Assembly: GCA_024710355.1 (NCBI GenBank)
Contig: JANJUX010000056.1
Coordinates: forward strand, 1-64,000
Length of the DNA: 64,000 bases
DNA from: Candidatus Rifleibacteriota bacterium
Lineage (GTDB): Bacteria > Muiribacteriota > Ozemobacteria > Ozemobacterales > Ozemobacteraceae
Direction: 5' to 3'
Positions 44,121 through 53,288 of this stretch are shown piece after piece (position 1 is the first letter of the stretch; every line of letters starts with the position of its first letter). Position numbers and translations under genes: made by a program. The notes below the pieces were generated by a model. The model searched no databases, had not been told where the DNA came from, and saw only the letters and a list, made by a program, of their open reading frames with translations.

Positions 44121-44474
44121 TTAAAAACCCAGCTGCGAGAGAAAACTCTGAACGAAACGATGAATTTCATCAACCGCCGAATCATGCTGAGAAGCTTCAA
44201 GAAAAGCGATCTTGTTACCACGCATGTCGCCCTCGCGCGTTTTATAAACCTCGATGCGATAGACCAGTTCGTGAGAAAAGTTCTTATGCGGAAAAATTTT
44301 GACGAGCAGCCGGGTTTCATCCGGAAGCCTCAGAATCATTGTTTCCTGAATTGCCCCGGTCTGCAGCGTCACATCCATGCCAACGTCTTCGTTTTTCCTG
44401 AAAAGGTAACGCTGGGTGATTCTGAAAATCAGATCGCCCACATCACGAAGCGTCAGATTGATTCCTTTTTCCAT
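44121..44474 (-). CDS. Small protein of unknown function, overlapping the end of thrS
   Basis: This is a 117-residue soluble protein. The N-terminal half has a helix (LTLRDVGDLIFRITQRYLF) and two beta strands ending MILRLPDETRLLVKIF. The C-terminal half is helical (DEIHRFVQSFLSQLGF). No motif is recognised. The ATG at 44474 lies inside the last 22 bases of thrS, so translation is coupled to it. The next small gene follows after 23 bp. Its position in an aminoacyl-tRNA synthetase operon gives no clear functional clue. Confidence 0.6.
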   Translation of the reverse strand: MEKGINLTLRDVGDLIFRITQRYLFRKNEDVGMDVTLQTGAIQETMILRLPDETRLLVKIFPHKNFSHELVYRIEVYKTREGDMRGNKIAFLEASQHDSAVDEIHRFVQSFLSQLGF

Positions 44475-46369
44475 TCCTGCTCCTTGATGAAATCAGAGAG
44501 TTGAATACCTGTGAGATTTTCGCCATTGCGCAGTCGCACAGTAATTGTGCCGGCACTGGCTTCCTGCTCGCCAAGAATGACCATGAACGGAATCTTCTGC
44601 AGCTGGGCCTGGCGAATGCGATAGCCCATCTTATCGTTGCTGTCGTCAAGCTCACATCTGACAAGGTTCTGCCTGAAAGCAGCCACAACTTTCTTCGCAT
44701 ACTCAGACTGCTGCTCATTAACCGGAATAACAACAGCCTGAACTGGAGCCAGCCACAGAGGCATGGCACCGCCATAGTGCTCGACCAGAACGCCAAAGAA
44801 GCGTTCAATTGAGCCAAGCAGAGCGCGGTGAACCATATAGGGGCGGTGGCGGTTACCATCGGGCCCGATATAGGTCATATCAAAACGTTCAGGCAAGTTC
44901 CAGTCGAACTGAACAGTGGTCATCTGCCATTCGCGACCAATTGCGTCTCTGATCTTGAGGTCAATTTTGGGCCCGTAAAAAGCGCCGCCGCCTTCGTCCA
45001 GTTCCCATTCGAGGTTTTCAGCGATGATCGCCTGACGCAGAGATTCAGTGGCCTGTTCCCAGCGGGCGTCTTCGTGACCAACGGCCTTTTCAGGTCTGGT
45101 TGCCAGATATGCCTTGATATCCTTGAAACCGAAAGCTCGCCACAGTCTCAGACTGAAGCGAAGAATTTCGCGAATCTCATCCTGAATCTGGTCCGGGGTG
45201 CAGAAAATGTGGGCGTCATCCTGTGTAAAACCTCTGACGCGCAGCAGACCATGCAGAACGCCGCTCTTTTCGTAGCGGTAAACCGTGCCAAGCTCGGCCC
45301 AGCGCAGTGGCAGGTCGCGATATGAGCGCACCTGCGATTTATAGGTCATGATATGGAACGGGCAGTTCATCGGCTTGATATAGTAGTCTTTGCCGTCGAT
45401 TTCCATCGGGTTGTACATGGCATCTTTGTAGTTCTGCAGATGCCCGCTGGTTTCCCAGAGCCAGCTCTGGCCGATGTGCGGCGTATACATCAATTCGTAA
45501 CCGTTGCGATAGTGCTGTTCTTTCCAGAAGCTTTCGATTTCATGTCTGATTCTTGCCCCCTTGGGGTGCCAGAAAACCAGGCCAGGCCCGACTTCTTCGT
45601 GGGTGGTGAACAGATCGAGCTCTTTGCCGAGCTTGCGGTGATCGCGCTTTTTGGCTTCTTCAAGACGGTCGAGATACTCTTTGAGTTCTTCTTTGGTCAC
45701 GAAAGCGGTGCCGTAAATACGCTGCAGCATCGGCCGCTTTTCGTCACCACGCCAGTAGGCGCCGGCAACGCTGAGCAGTTTGAAATTTTTGATCGCGCCT
45801 GAATCCTGAACGTGCGGGCCACGGCAGAGATCGACGAACTTACCCTGCGAAAACACCGAAATCGTCTGATCACCAAGCTCTTCAATAAGTTCGAGCTTGA
45901 AAGTCTGATTCATTTTTTTGAACATGTCGAGAGCTTCTTCACGGCTCACAACCTTGCGAACAAAGGGTGACTTCGCCTTGATGATCTCTTCCATTTCTTT
46001 TTCAACGCTGGCGAGATCTTCGGTAGTCAGCGCGCGCGGCAACAGAAAGTCGTAGTAAAAACCGTTTTCGATCGCGGGGCCAATACCGAACTGCGCTTCA
46101 GGAAACAGCTTCAATACTGCTTCTGCCATGATATGAGCCATCGAATGGCGACATACCTCGGTGGCTTCTGGTGATTTGGCGGTAACGATCTCGAAGTCGG
46201 CTGACTCGGTCAATGGCGTGCGCAGATCAAGGAGATTTCCGTTAATTTTTCCGGCCAGGGCGGCTTTCGCCAGGCCCGGACCAATTTTGGCTGCGGCGTC
46301 AAAAATCGTGGCCCCTGACTCCAGCTCAATAATTTTTCCATCTGGAAGCTTAAGCTGAATCTGTGACAT
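44453..46369 (-). CDS. thrS: Threonyl-tRNA synthetase
   Basis: This enzyme charges tRNA-Thr. The 638-residue protein has the full architecture: an N-terminal TGS domain (1-60), the SAD editing domain with HSMAHIMAEA near 95-104, the class II catalytic core and the C-terminal anticodon-binding domain. Length is standard. AAGGAG precedes the ATG. It is third in the valS-tyrS-thrS run, 25 bp after tyrS, and its end overlaps an unknown small gene. Confidence 0.98.
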   Translation of the reverse strand: MSQIQLKLPDGKIIELESGATIFDAAAKIGPGLAKAALAGKINGNLLDLRTPLTESADFEIVTAKSPEATEVCRHSMAHIMAEAVLKLFPEAQFGIGPAIENGFYYDFLLPRALTTEDLASVEKEMEEIIKAKSPFVRKVVSREEALDMFKKMNQTFKLELIEELGDQTISVFSQGKFVDLCRGPHVQDSGAIKNFKLLSVAGAYWRGDEKRPMLQRIYGTAFVTKEELKEYLDRLEEAKKRDHRKLGKELDLFTTHEEVGPGLVFWHPKGARIRHEIESFWKEQHYRNGYELMYTPHIGQSWLWETSGHLQNYKDAMYNPMEIDGKDYYIKPMNCPFHIMTYKSQVRSYRDLPLRWAELGTVYRYEKSGVLHGLLRVRGFTQDDAHIFCTPDQIQDEIREILRFSLRLWRAFGFKDIKAYLATRPEKAVGHEDARWEQATESLRQAIIAENLEWELDEGGGAFYGPKIDLKIRDAIGREWQMTTVQFDWNLPERFDMTYIGPDGNRHRPYMVHRALLGSIERFFGVLVEHYGGAMPLWLAPVQAVVIPVNEQQSEYAKKVVAAFRQNLVRCELDDSNDKMGYRIRQAQLQKIPFMVILGEQEASAGTITVRLRNGENLTGIQLSDFIKEQEWKKESI

Positions 46370-46394
46370 ATTGTCTCCTTATAATTGTGCCCGA

Positions 46395-47621
46395 TTATTC
46401 GGGCTTCACACTGATTTTCAGGAATTTTCGTTTACCGGCCTGCACAATAAAGTCTGCACCCGGCTTGAACATTTTCTGACCGTCGGTTTCTTTAACCTGG
46501 TCGATCTTTACTCCGCCCTGCTGCAGCAGGCGACGGGCTTCGCCGCCGCTTTCTGCCATGCCGGTCACCGTAAGAATCTTCATCAGCGGCAGACCCTCAG
46601 CTGGAGCGGCAACTGTAACTTCTTCGATATTGTCAGGCAGCCCGTCACCAGACTTGCCGAACATTTTTTCAAACTCGGCTTCGGCACCGGCAGCGGCTTC
46701 GGCGCCGTGATACTGGGCGGTAATCTGGCGCGCCAGGCGCATCTTGACCGCCTTCGGCTCGGAGGCTATCTGCTCGCGAATTGCCTTTAGATCTGCAAGC
46801 GAGAGGTCGGTCAGCAGTTCGTAATATTTGATCATCAGTTCATCAGGAATCGAAAGCAGTTTGCCATAGATCTGGCCGGCAGCTTCGTTGATCCCGACAT
46901 AATTACCCAGGCTCTTCGACATCTTTTCCTGGCCATCGAGGCCTTCAAGAATCGGCATGGTAAGAGTTACCTGCGGCGCCTGGCCATAAGATCTCTGCAA
47001 TTCACGGCCAACCAGAAGATTGAAGGTCTGGTCGAGACCACCAAGTTCGACATCGGCATGCAGAGCGACAGAATCATAGCCCTGCATCAGCGGATACATG
47101 AATTCTACGACGCTGATCGGCACCTGATTTTTGAACCGCTTGGCAAAATCGTCGCGTTCAAGCATTCTGGCCACGGTATACTGTGACGAAAGCTTGAGAA
47201 CATCGGCAAAGGTCATCTTCGACAGCCATTCAGAGTTGAAAACTACCCTGGCCTTCTCGATGTCGAGAATCTTGCCAATCTGCTGCCGGTAAGTTTCGGC
47301 ATTGGCCCTGACTTCATCTTCAGTGAGAGCCGGCCGCGTCTTTTTTTTGCCGGTCGGGTCGCCGATTATGGCGGTGAAATCACCGATAAGAAAAACGACT
47401 TCATGCCCGAGCGCCTGAAACTGGCGCATTTTCTGCAGAACCACCGTATGGCCAAGATGAATATCCGGCGCGGAAGGGTCTGCCCCAAGCTTGATTACCA
47501 GAGGTTTGCCGGTTTCGTATGATTTTTCGAACTTCTTCAGCAGTTCTTCTCTCGAAACAATGTCGGCAGTGCCGGTTGCCACTATTTCGAGCTGTTCTGC
47601 CGGTGTCGCTTTAAACTTCAC
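46395..47621 (-). CDS. tyrS: Tyrosyl-tRNA synthetase
   Basis: Class I synthetase for tRNA-Tyr, 408 residues. The HIGH-type motif is HLGHT near 57-61. The second signature is KMSKSLGN, and an S4-like RNA-binding domain lies at the C-terminus (EARRLLQQGGVKID). It starts with GTG at 47621, eight bases after AGGAG inside the valS end, one base after the valS stop. That tight spacing means coupled expression with valS. Confidence 0.97.
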   Translation of the reverse strand: MKFKATPAEQLEIVATGTADIVSREELLKKFEKSYETGKPLVIKLGADPSAPDIHLGHTVVLQKMRQFQALGHEVVFLIGDFTAIIGDPTGKKKTRPALTEDEVRANAETYRQQIGKILDIEKARVVFNSEWLSKMTFADVLKLSSQYTVARMLERDDFAKRFKNQVPISVVEFMYPLMQGYDSVALHADVELGGLDQTFNLLVGRELQRSYGQAPQVTLTMPILEGLDGQEKMSKSLGNYVGINEAAGQIYGKLLSIPDELMIKYYELLTDLSLADLKAIREQIASEPKAVKMRLARQITAQYHGAEAAAGAEAEFEKMFGKSGDGLPDNIEEVTVAAPAEGLPLMKILTVTGMAESGGEARRLLQQGGVKIDQVKETDGQKMFKPGADFIVQAGKRKFLKISVKPE

Positions 47622-47622
47622 T

Positions 47623-50292
47623 TCAGATGCTCCTGAGATCTTTCTGATACTGCTGCAGCTTGACTATCTGCTGCTGGTAAGCTTCGATGCTGTCGCGAAT
47701 CTTGTCAACCACTTCGGCCGGAGCTTTGCTGACAAAATCGGCATTCTCAAGCTTGACAGAAATTTTTGCCATTTCCTTTTCGACCTTGCCCAGCTCGTTT
47801 TCAACGCGGGCCAGCTCGGCCTGAACATCGATGACGCCGGCCAGATCGAGGCAGACTTCGGTAGTGCCCATCAGACCGACAAGATGGCCGGCGGGCTTGC
47901 TGTCGACAATCGAGAAATTCTCGACGCCGGCAAGCGAACAGATCATTGCCTGATGATTATTGAAAGCCTGGCTGAGAGAGGCATTTCTGACGACTCTGAC
48001 AGTTACCTTCTTCGCCGGTGAAACATTTGCCGAAGCCCTGAGGTTTCTTATAACGCGAATGGCTTCCATCAGCTCAGAGATTTCCTGCTCGAGCTGAGTA
48101 TCGATGCGGGCCGGATCACTGACCGGGAAGTGACTCTGCATCAGGAAACCCTTGCTTCCCGGCAGTTTCTGCCAGATTTCCTCGGTAACGAACGGCATGA
48201 ACGGATGCAGAATTCTCAGAGCCCCGTCGAGGCAGCTGAGCAGAACCTGCTGAAGCACGGCCTTGCGCTCGGCGTCTTTGCCGAACAGCACCGATTTGCT
48301 CATTTCGATATACCAGTCGCAGAAATCGTTCCAGATAAATTCATAAACGCATTTCAAAGCATCGTTGAACCTGAAGTTGCCTTCGGCAAGGTTGCTGTGA
48401 ACCTGCTCAACAGTATAATTCAGACGCGAGATGATCCAGCGGTCGATCTGCCCAAGCTTTTCGGCCGGCGGCAGTTTCGCGTCGATCGTACAGCTGGCGC
48501 CTTCGAGGTTCATCAGCACGAAACGCGAGGCGTTCCAGAGCTTGTTGGCAAAGTTGCGCCCGATTTCGACCTTGTTTTCGGCGAAACGGATATCCTGACC
48601 GACCGGAGCAAGAGAAATGACCGTATAGCGAAGGGCATCAGCGCCATACTTGGCGATGATTTCGAGCGGGTCGGGCGAGTTGCCGAGCGACTTGCTCATC
48701 TTGCGGCCCTTCATGTCTCTGACGATGCTGGTAAAGTAAACATCGTGGAACGGACATTCGCCGAGGAAATAATAGCCGGCCATGACCATTCTCGCGACCC
48801 AGAAGAAAATAATATCGGGACCGGTTACCAGAGTGTCGGTCGGGTAGAAACGGCGAAGAGTTTCGGTAGTTTCAGGCCAGCCCATCGTCGAGAAGGGCCA
48901 GAGCCATGATGAAAACCAGGTGTCGAGAACGTCTTCATCCTGCGTGATACCTTGAGTGGCGCCGCATTTGCCACATTTGTCAGGCATATCGGCAGCAACC
49001 ATTACATGGCGGCAGGAGCCGCAGGTATAGGCGGGAATTCTGTGACCCCACCAGAGCTGGCGACTGATGCACCAGTCACGGATGTTTTCCATCCAGTGCA
49101 GGTAAACACCCACCCAGCGGTTCGGAGTAAAGCGCAGAGTGCCGTTCTTGACGGCTTCGATGGCCTTTTCGGCCAGAGGTTTCATTTTAACGAACCACTG
49201 ATCAGACAGATAAGGCTCGATGATGGTTTTGCAACGTTCGCAATGCCCGACCGCGAGCTGATGATCTTCAATTTTTTCGAGAAGTCCCTGCTCTTCGAGT
49301 TCGGCAACGATGGCCTTGCGGGCGTCAAATCGGTCTAGACCGGCGAATTTGCCGGCGAGCCCGTTCATGATGCCGGCTTCGTCCATGACGATGACCTGCT
49401 CGAGATTGTGGCGACGACCCATTTCGAAGTCATTCGGATCGTGGGCGGGAGTAATTTTTACCGCGCCGGTACCAAAGGTTTTATCAACATAATCATCGGC
49501 GATTACAGGTATTTCGCGGCCGATAAACGGCAGAATCAGTTTCTGCCCAATCAGGTCGGCATAGCGTTCATCCTGAGGGTTCACTGCCACAGCGGTGTCA
49601 CCCAGCATTGTCTCGGGGCGGGTGGTGGCGACGATTACGTGGCCTTTACCGTCTTTGCGCGGATAACGCATATACCAGAGTGAACCGTTGGTATCTTCCG
49701 GGATCTTTTCTTCGTCAGAAAGAGCAGTGCGGCATCTCGGGCACCAGTTGATGATGTATTTGCCCTTGTAGATGAGCCCATCCTGGTGCAGCTTGATAAA
49801 TGACATCTTGACGGCTTCACTGAGCCCTTCATCCATGGTGAAACGCTCGCGTTCCCAGTCACACGAGCAACCGAGCTTTTTGAGCTGACTGAGAATAATA
49901 CCACCATACTTTTCTTTCCAGGTCCAGACGCGTTCAAGAAACTTTTCGCGGCCCAGATCATGGCGGGAAGTCTTTTCTTTTGCCAGAGCCTTTTCAACGA
50001 CATTCTGAGTTGCAATACCGGCGTGGTCGGTACCGGGCAGCCACATGGCCTCACGCCCCTGCATTCTCTGAAAACGGATCAGGATATCCTGAAGCGTGTT
50101 GTTGAGAACGTGACCCATTGTCAGCATGCCGGTGACGTTGGGCGGTGGTATTACGATAGAGTATTTAGGCTTGTCTGATTTTTCGCTGCCGTGAAAGCAT
50201 TTTGCGCTTTCCCATTTGCTGTAAATTGAATTTTCGACTTCTGCAGGTTCGTATGCCTTTGGCAGAAGTTCTGAGGCATTAGTCTGTGACAT
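47623..50292 (-). CDS. valS: Valyl-tRNA synthetase
   Basis: Class I synthetase for tRNA-Val, 889 residues. The first signature is PPPNVTGMLTMGHVL near 50-64. The editing (CP1) domain is in place. KMSKS is in the GRKMSKSLGNSPDP segment, and a C-terminal coiled coil typical of ValS (VENELGKVEKEMAKI) ends the protein. A CxxC pair region (CGSCRH...CGKCG) in the CP domain may bind zinc. AAAGG precedes the ATG. It heads the synthetase run and follows the coiled-coil/zinc-ribbon gene by 24 bp. Confidence 0.97.
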   Translation of the reverse strand: MSQTNASELLPKAYEPAEVENSIYSKWESAKCFHGSEKSDKPKYSIVIPPPNVTGMLTMGHVLNNTLQDILIRFQRMQGREAMWLPGTDHAGIATQNVVEKALAKEKTSRHDLGREKFLERVWTWKEKYGGIILSQLKKLGCSCDWERERFTMDEGLSEAVKMSFIKLHQDGLIYKGKYIINWCPRCRTALSDEEKIPEDTNGSLWYMRYPRKDGKGHVIVATTRPETMLGDTAVAVNPQDERYADLIGQKLILPFIGREIPVIADDYVDKTFGTGAVKITPAHDPNDFEMGRRHNLEQVIVMDEAGIMNGLAGKFAGLDRFDARKAIVAELEEQGLLEKIEDHQLAVGHCERCKTIIEPYLSDQWFVKMKPLAEKAIEAVKNGTLRFTPNRWVGVYLHWMENIRDWCISRQLWWGHRIPAYTCGSCRHVMVAADMPDKCGKCGATQGITQDEDVLDTWFSSWLWPFSTMGWPETTETLRRFYPTDTLVTGPDIIFFWVARMVMAGYYFLGECPFHDVYFTSIVRDMKGRKMSKSLGNSPDPLEIIAKYGADALRYTVISLAPVGQDIRFAENKVEIGRNFANKLWNASRFVLMNLEGASCTIDAKLPPAEKLGQIDRWIISRLNYTVEQVHSNLAEGNFRFNDALKCVYEFIWNDFCDWYIEMSKSVLFGKDAERKAVLQQVLLSCLDGALRILHPFMPFVTEEIWQKLPGSKGFLMQSHFPVSDPARIDTQLEQEISELMEAIRVIRNLRASANVSPAKKVTVRVVRNASLSQAFNNHQAMICSLAGVENFSIVDSKPAGHLVGLMGTTEVCLDLAGVIDVQAELARVENELGKVEKEMAKISVKLENADFVSKAPAEVVDKIRDSIEAYQQQIVKLQQYQKDLRSI

Positions 50293-50316
50293 AGGTTAAC
50301 CTTTGGCGTTGAATGA

Positions 50317-52395
50317 TTACTTTTGAATGAGGTGCAGCAGCTTTTCGAATTCTTCGGGCGAAAGTTTGAGGTTTTTGGCCTGTTTGAAAATGCTGAGTTT
50401 GGTTTCGAGCGACTGAATCTTCTCGTGGGTCTTCGGGTCGGCTTTAAGGCTGTAAGCCTTCTTAAGCAGATCCATGGCATCTTCGAATTTCGAATCGGCC
50501 ATATAAATATCGGCCAGCCTGACCATCAGAGGCACGAAGTTGGAATCAAGCTCAAGGCCGGCGAGAATATATTCGCGCGCCCTTTCCTGGTCATTGATTT
50601 CAAACATTCTTTCGGCAAACCGCTGATAGGTAATCGGCGAAGGCTCGAATTCAGGCAGGCTGTCAACTGGCAACCCGTTAGGAGCAACGATCTTGGCACC
50701 GCAGAGGTGGCAGAAACGGCTGTCGGGGTTGCTCTGAGTAGCACCGCAGGCGAGACAGCTGAAAAGATTCTGAACAACCCACACCTTTGACTTCTTGATG
50801 ACTGAATCGCCTTTGCGATAGCCCTTTTCGACTTCGAACACAATACAGCGCTCAGGAAACTTCGACGACCTGAAATAGTCGGTAGCACTGTGTTTTTCGG
50901 GGTCATATTCTTCTGAAATGACCTGCATGTAGGTAATCTTGTTGGGAATAATGAGCCGGTCAAGAAGCTTCTGATGCAGTATCTGCAGTTCTGGCAGCGG
51001 ATTTTTAATCAGCAGCGAATCTAGGCCGTCAAAGAAATCGATAAAACTGGTGATGATCTCATTTTCGCCGGTAACCGGAATCACGCTGTTTGAAGCGGCA
51101 TTTCCACCCACTCTCGCTTTAAGAACCTCGACCTCAGCCTCTTTCTGTTTAAGCTGTTCGCGCGTCCGACTGATCATACCCTCAAAATTCTGTATGGCAA
51201 GAAGCTGATCGGCAACCTGCCTGGTAAGCTGTTCAACCTCTTCACGCACTGCAGGATCGTTCATGCTTTCGTCCTGGCGGGCCTCAAGAGAAACGCGCAG
51301 CCTGGCAAGCTCGTCTTCGCGACTCTGCAACGCTTCGCGTAATTTTGCAATTTCAAGCTTCATTGCGTCAGTCTGATCTGAATCTGCAGAAGCGGCCTTC
51401 AAAACTTCGATTTCATTGGCGAGTTGTTCTCGCTCGGCTTCAAGAGCCGTAACCTTCATTGCCGCTTCAGCAAAATCGTCCGATTCGGCACGCAATTTGG
51501 CAAGCTCGGCTTTGAGGTCATCCATTGAAGAAACTTCCTGGCGAAGTCTTTCAAGCTCATCAGAAATCGCCGGAGAAAGGACAGGACTTGCCTTCAAGGC
51601 TGTGATCTGAGACCGCATGTCTTCAATTTCGGCTCTGGCTTTAACAAGCTCTTCTGAAGAACCGGCGCCAGCCACTTCATCTTTTTCGGCAATAATATTT
51701 TTGAGGCTGTTTACATCCTGCTCCAATTCGAAAATACGACTGTCTCTGGATGCAATCTCGGCCTTGAATTCTTCAACAACAGCGGTTTGTGATGAGGCGT
51801 CGCCAGCTGCAGCAACAGCACTGGCAAGTTCGGCTTCGCGAGCCATCAACTGGGCCTTGATTTCTTCAACAGCAGCACTCAGCTGAGCTACTTCGGCCTG
51901 TGAGGCATCGAGTGCCATCTGCAGGTCGCCTGCCTGCTGCGAACCACTGGTTGACACAACCAGCTGCGACTGAAGCTCTCCGACAGCCTGGTTCGATTTT
52001 TCAAGCTCTTCGCGAAGCGAAGAAACCATCTGCTCAAGTTCGGCAACCCGCGGATCTTCAACAACTTCAGCAACAGTGCTGCCAGAAGCCTGATGCTGTT
52101 CGAGCATCTCGCTGAGAGCTCTGATCTGTTCGTCCTTTGCCTGTTCAAGCTCACCGAACTGATTTTTCTGAGCATCGAGCTCAGCCAGAAGCCGTTCCGA
52201 TTCCGTGGATTTTTCTTCGAGGGCCTTTTTAAGCTGAACAAGCTCTTCGGTGCCTGCACCACCGGCCTCAATCTGAGTCTTAAGATTTCGGATCTGGAGC
52301 TGCAGCAACTTGATCAGATTGTCTTTCTGGACAATCTGCTGATTCAATTTCTTGAAGAATTCGTTACTGATTTCTCCGTTGGCTTCTGGATTCAT
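50317..52395 (-). CDS. Coiled-coil protein with zinc ribbon and TPR repeats
   Basis: This 692-residue protein has an extended coiled coil over about residues 15-430, Glu/Leu/Ala-rich with long heptad runs. A compact domain follows at about 440-540. A zinc ribbon with two CxxC pairs lies near 547-565 (CLACGATQ...FCHLCG), and TPR-like helical pairs run from about 585 to 660. No signal peptide or membrane helix is seen, so it is cytosolic. The start has GGGAGAC upstream. The gene precedes valS by 24 bp. The architecture suggests a structural or scaffold role. It is not a known family to me. Confidence 0.75.
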   Translation of the reverse strand: MNPEANGEISNEFFKKLNQQIVQKDNLIKLLQLQIRNLKTQIEAGGAGTEELVQLKKALEEKSTESERLLAELDAQKNQFGELEQAKDEQIRALSEMLEQHQASGSTVAEVVEDPRVAELEQMVSSLREELEKSNQAVGELQSQLVVSTSGSQQAGDLQMALDASQAEVAQLSAAVEEIKAQLMAREAELASAVAAAGDASSQTAVVEEFKAEIASRDSRIFELEQDVNSLKNIIAEKDEVAGAGSSEELVKARAEIEDMRSQITALKASPVLSPAISDELERLRQEVSSMDDLKAELAKLRAESDDFAEAAMKVTALEAEREQLANEIEVLKAASADSDQTDAMKLEIAKLREALQSREDELARLRVSLEARQDESMNDPAVREEVEQLTRQVADQLLAIQNFEGMISRTREQLKQKEAEVEVLKARVGGNAASNSVIPVTGENEIITSFIDFFDGLDSLLIKNPLPELQILHQKLLDRLIIPNKITYMQVISEEYDPEKHSATDYFRSSKFPERCIVFEVEKGYRKGDSVIKKSKVWVVQNLFSCLACGATQSNPDSRFCHLCGAKIVAPNGLPVDSLPEFEPSPITYQRFAERMFEINDQERAREYILAGLELDSNFVPLMVRLADIYMADSKFEDAMDLLKKAYSLKADPKTHEKIQSLETKLSIFKQAKNLKLSPEEFEKLLHLIQK

Positions 52396-52561
52396 ACGGT
52401 CTCCCTAAAATCAATACAGATTAGCAATACAATGTACTTCGTTAAAGCCAGCTCCGGTGCCGGAATACATGTCTCAGCCCCGTGGTTCGGCAAAGAGTTT
52501 CTAAACCACGAAAGTCTAGCACAGTGTCAGAGGCAATGCAACACCTGCCATTACAGCAACG

Positions 52562-53041
52562 TCAGTTTTTTCTTTTCCCGACATGTCCGCCGTCAGGCTC
52601 ATCCTTTTTCTTGTCAAAAACATCCTTACCCGTACCCTTATCAGGAGCCTGCCGACCCGTCGACCTGGATTCTTTTGGCTCCGGCCTTGGCTCTTTAAGG
52701 TTATTCACCTGATCTTTCAGGTCTTTTTTACATTCAGGACACATTACGCCTTCATAAATAATTTTCTGACAAAGCTGACAAGGATGAGCCACCTTTCTCA
52801 GGCCGACCCGTTCAAGCCTTCCAGAATTGATAAAAGCCTGCACCTGGTCTTCATCACATCCTGCATGTTCGGCGACCTGAGTGACAGATGCGCCAGGGTT
52901 GGTTCTGAGAAAGTTTTTAACCTTCTGAAACAACTCCTCTTCTTGACGGAAACACGTTGGACAAACATCTCTCGCGAGTTTAACCATGATTATGCCGCAA
53001 ACCCGGCACGAAATCAGTTTATTATCAATATCCTGATTCAT
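52562..53041 (-). CDS. YvyF (TIGR03826)-like zinc protein
   Basis: This is a 159-residue protein. The N-terminal part has CRVCG and CPTC pairs, then FQKVKNFLRTNPGASVTQVAEHAGC with a helix-turn-helix-like end (VQAFINSGRL). The C-terminal CQLC and CPEC pairs form a second metal site. This is the layout of the YvyF flagellar-operon protein family. A Lys/Asp/Glu-rich tail follows. No flagellar genes are in the window, so another role is possible. It is upstream of the coiled-coil gene by 166 bp on the same strand. That gap holds a 7-bp hairpin without T-tract and nothing else I can name. Confidence 0.7.
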   Translation of the reverse strand: MNQDIDNKLISCRVCGIIMVKLARDVCPTCFRQEEELFQKVKNFLRTNPGASVTQVAEHAGCDEDQVQAFINSGRLERVGLRKVAHPCQLCQKIIYEGVMCPECKKDLKDQVNNLKEPRPEPKESRSTGRQAPDKGTGKDVFDKKKDEPDGGHVGKRKN

Positions 53042-53221
53042 TTTCCATAACCATCTCTTTCATTTTTCTTCGGAGAATATCATAACAGATAAAACCTGAA
53101 AAAAGAATGAAACTTTTCACAAGTGCCATTCGTTATACTATATAGGCAAGAGTGTATGTGTCCCCGCCAGAAAACGCCACAATCCGGATTCCAAGCTGCA
53201 ACTGTAGTCTGCGCGGGGTTG

Positions 53222-53230
53222 TGGTATAAT
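53222..53230 (+). promoter_or_regulatory. Extended -10 promoter of the large secreted protein gene
   Basis: TGGTATAAT is a perfect extended -10 (TG-N-TATAAT). The -35 position is poor. The start codon lies 58 nt downstream of the hexamer. The 53042-53288 gap contains no ORF or RNA gene that I can see. Confidence 0.5.
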
Positions 53231-53288
53231 TAAAGATATACTTTAATAATTGCTGAAATCTGCCGGGAAAAATTCGAGGGAGAAACCT

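Noticed and set aside
48130..48909. Plus-strand frame of 259 codons
   Set aside because: It lies within valS on the opposite strand, where all catalytic motifs are in the minus frame.
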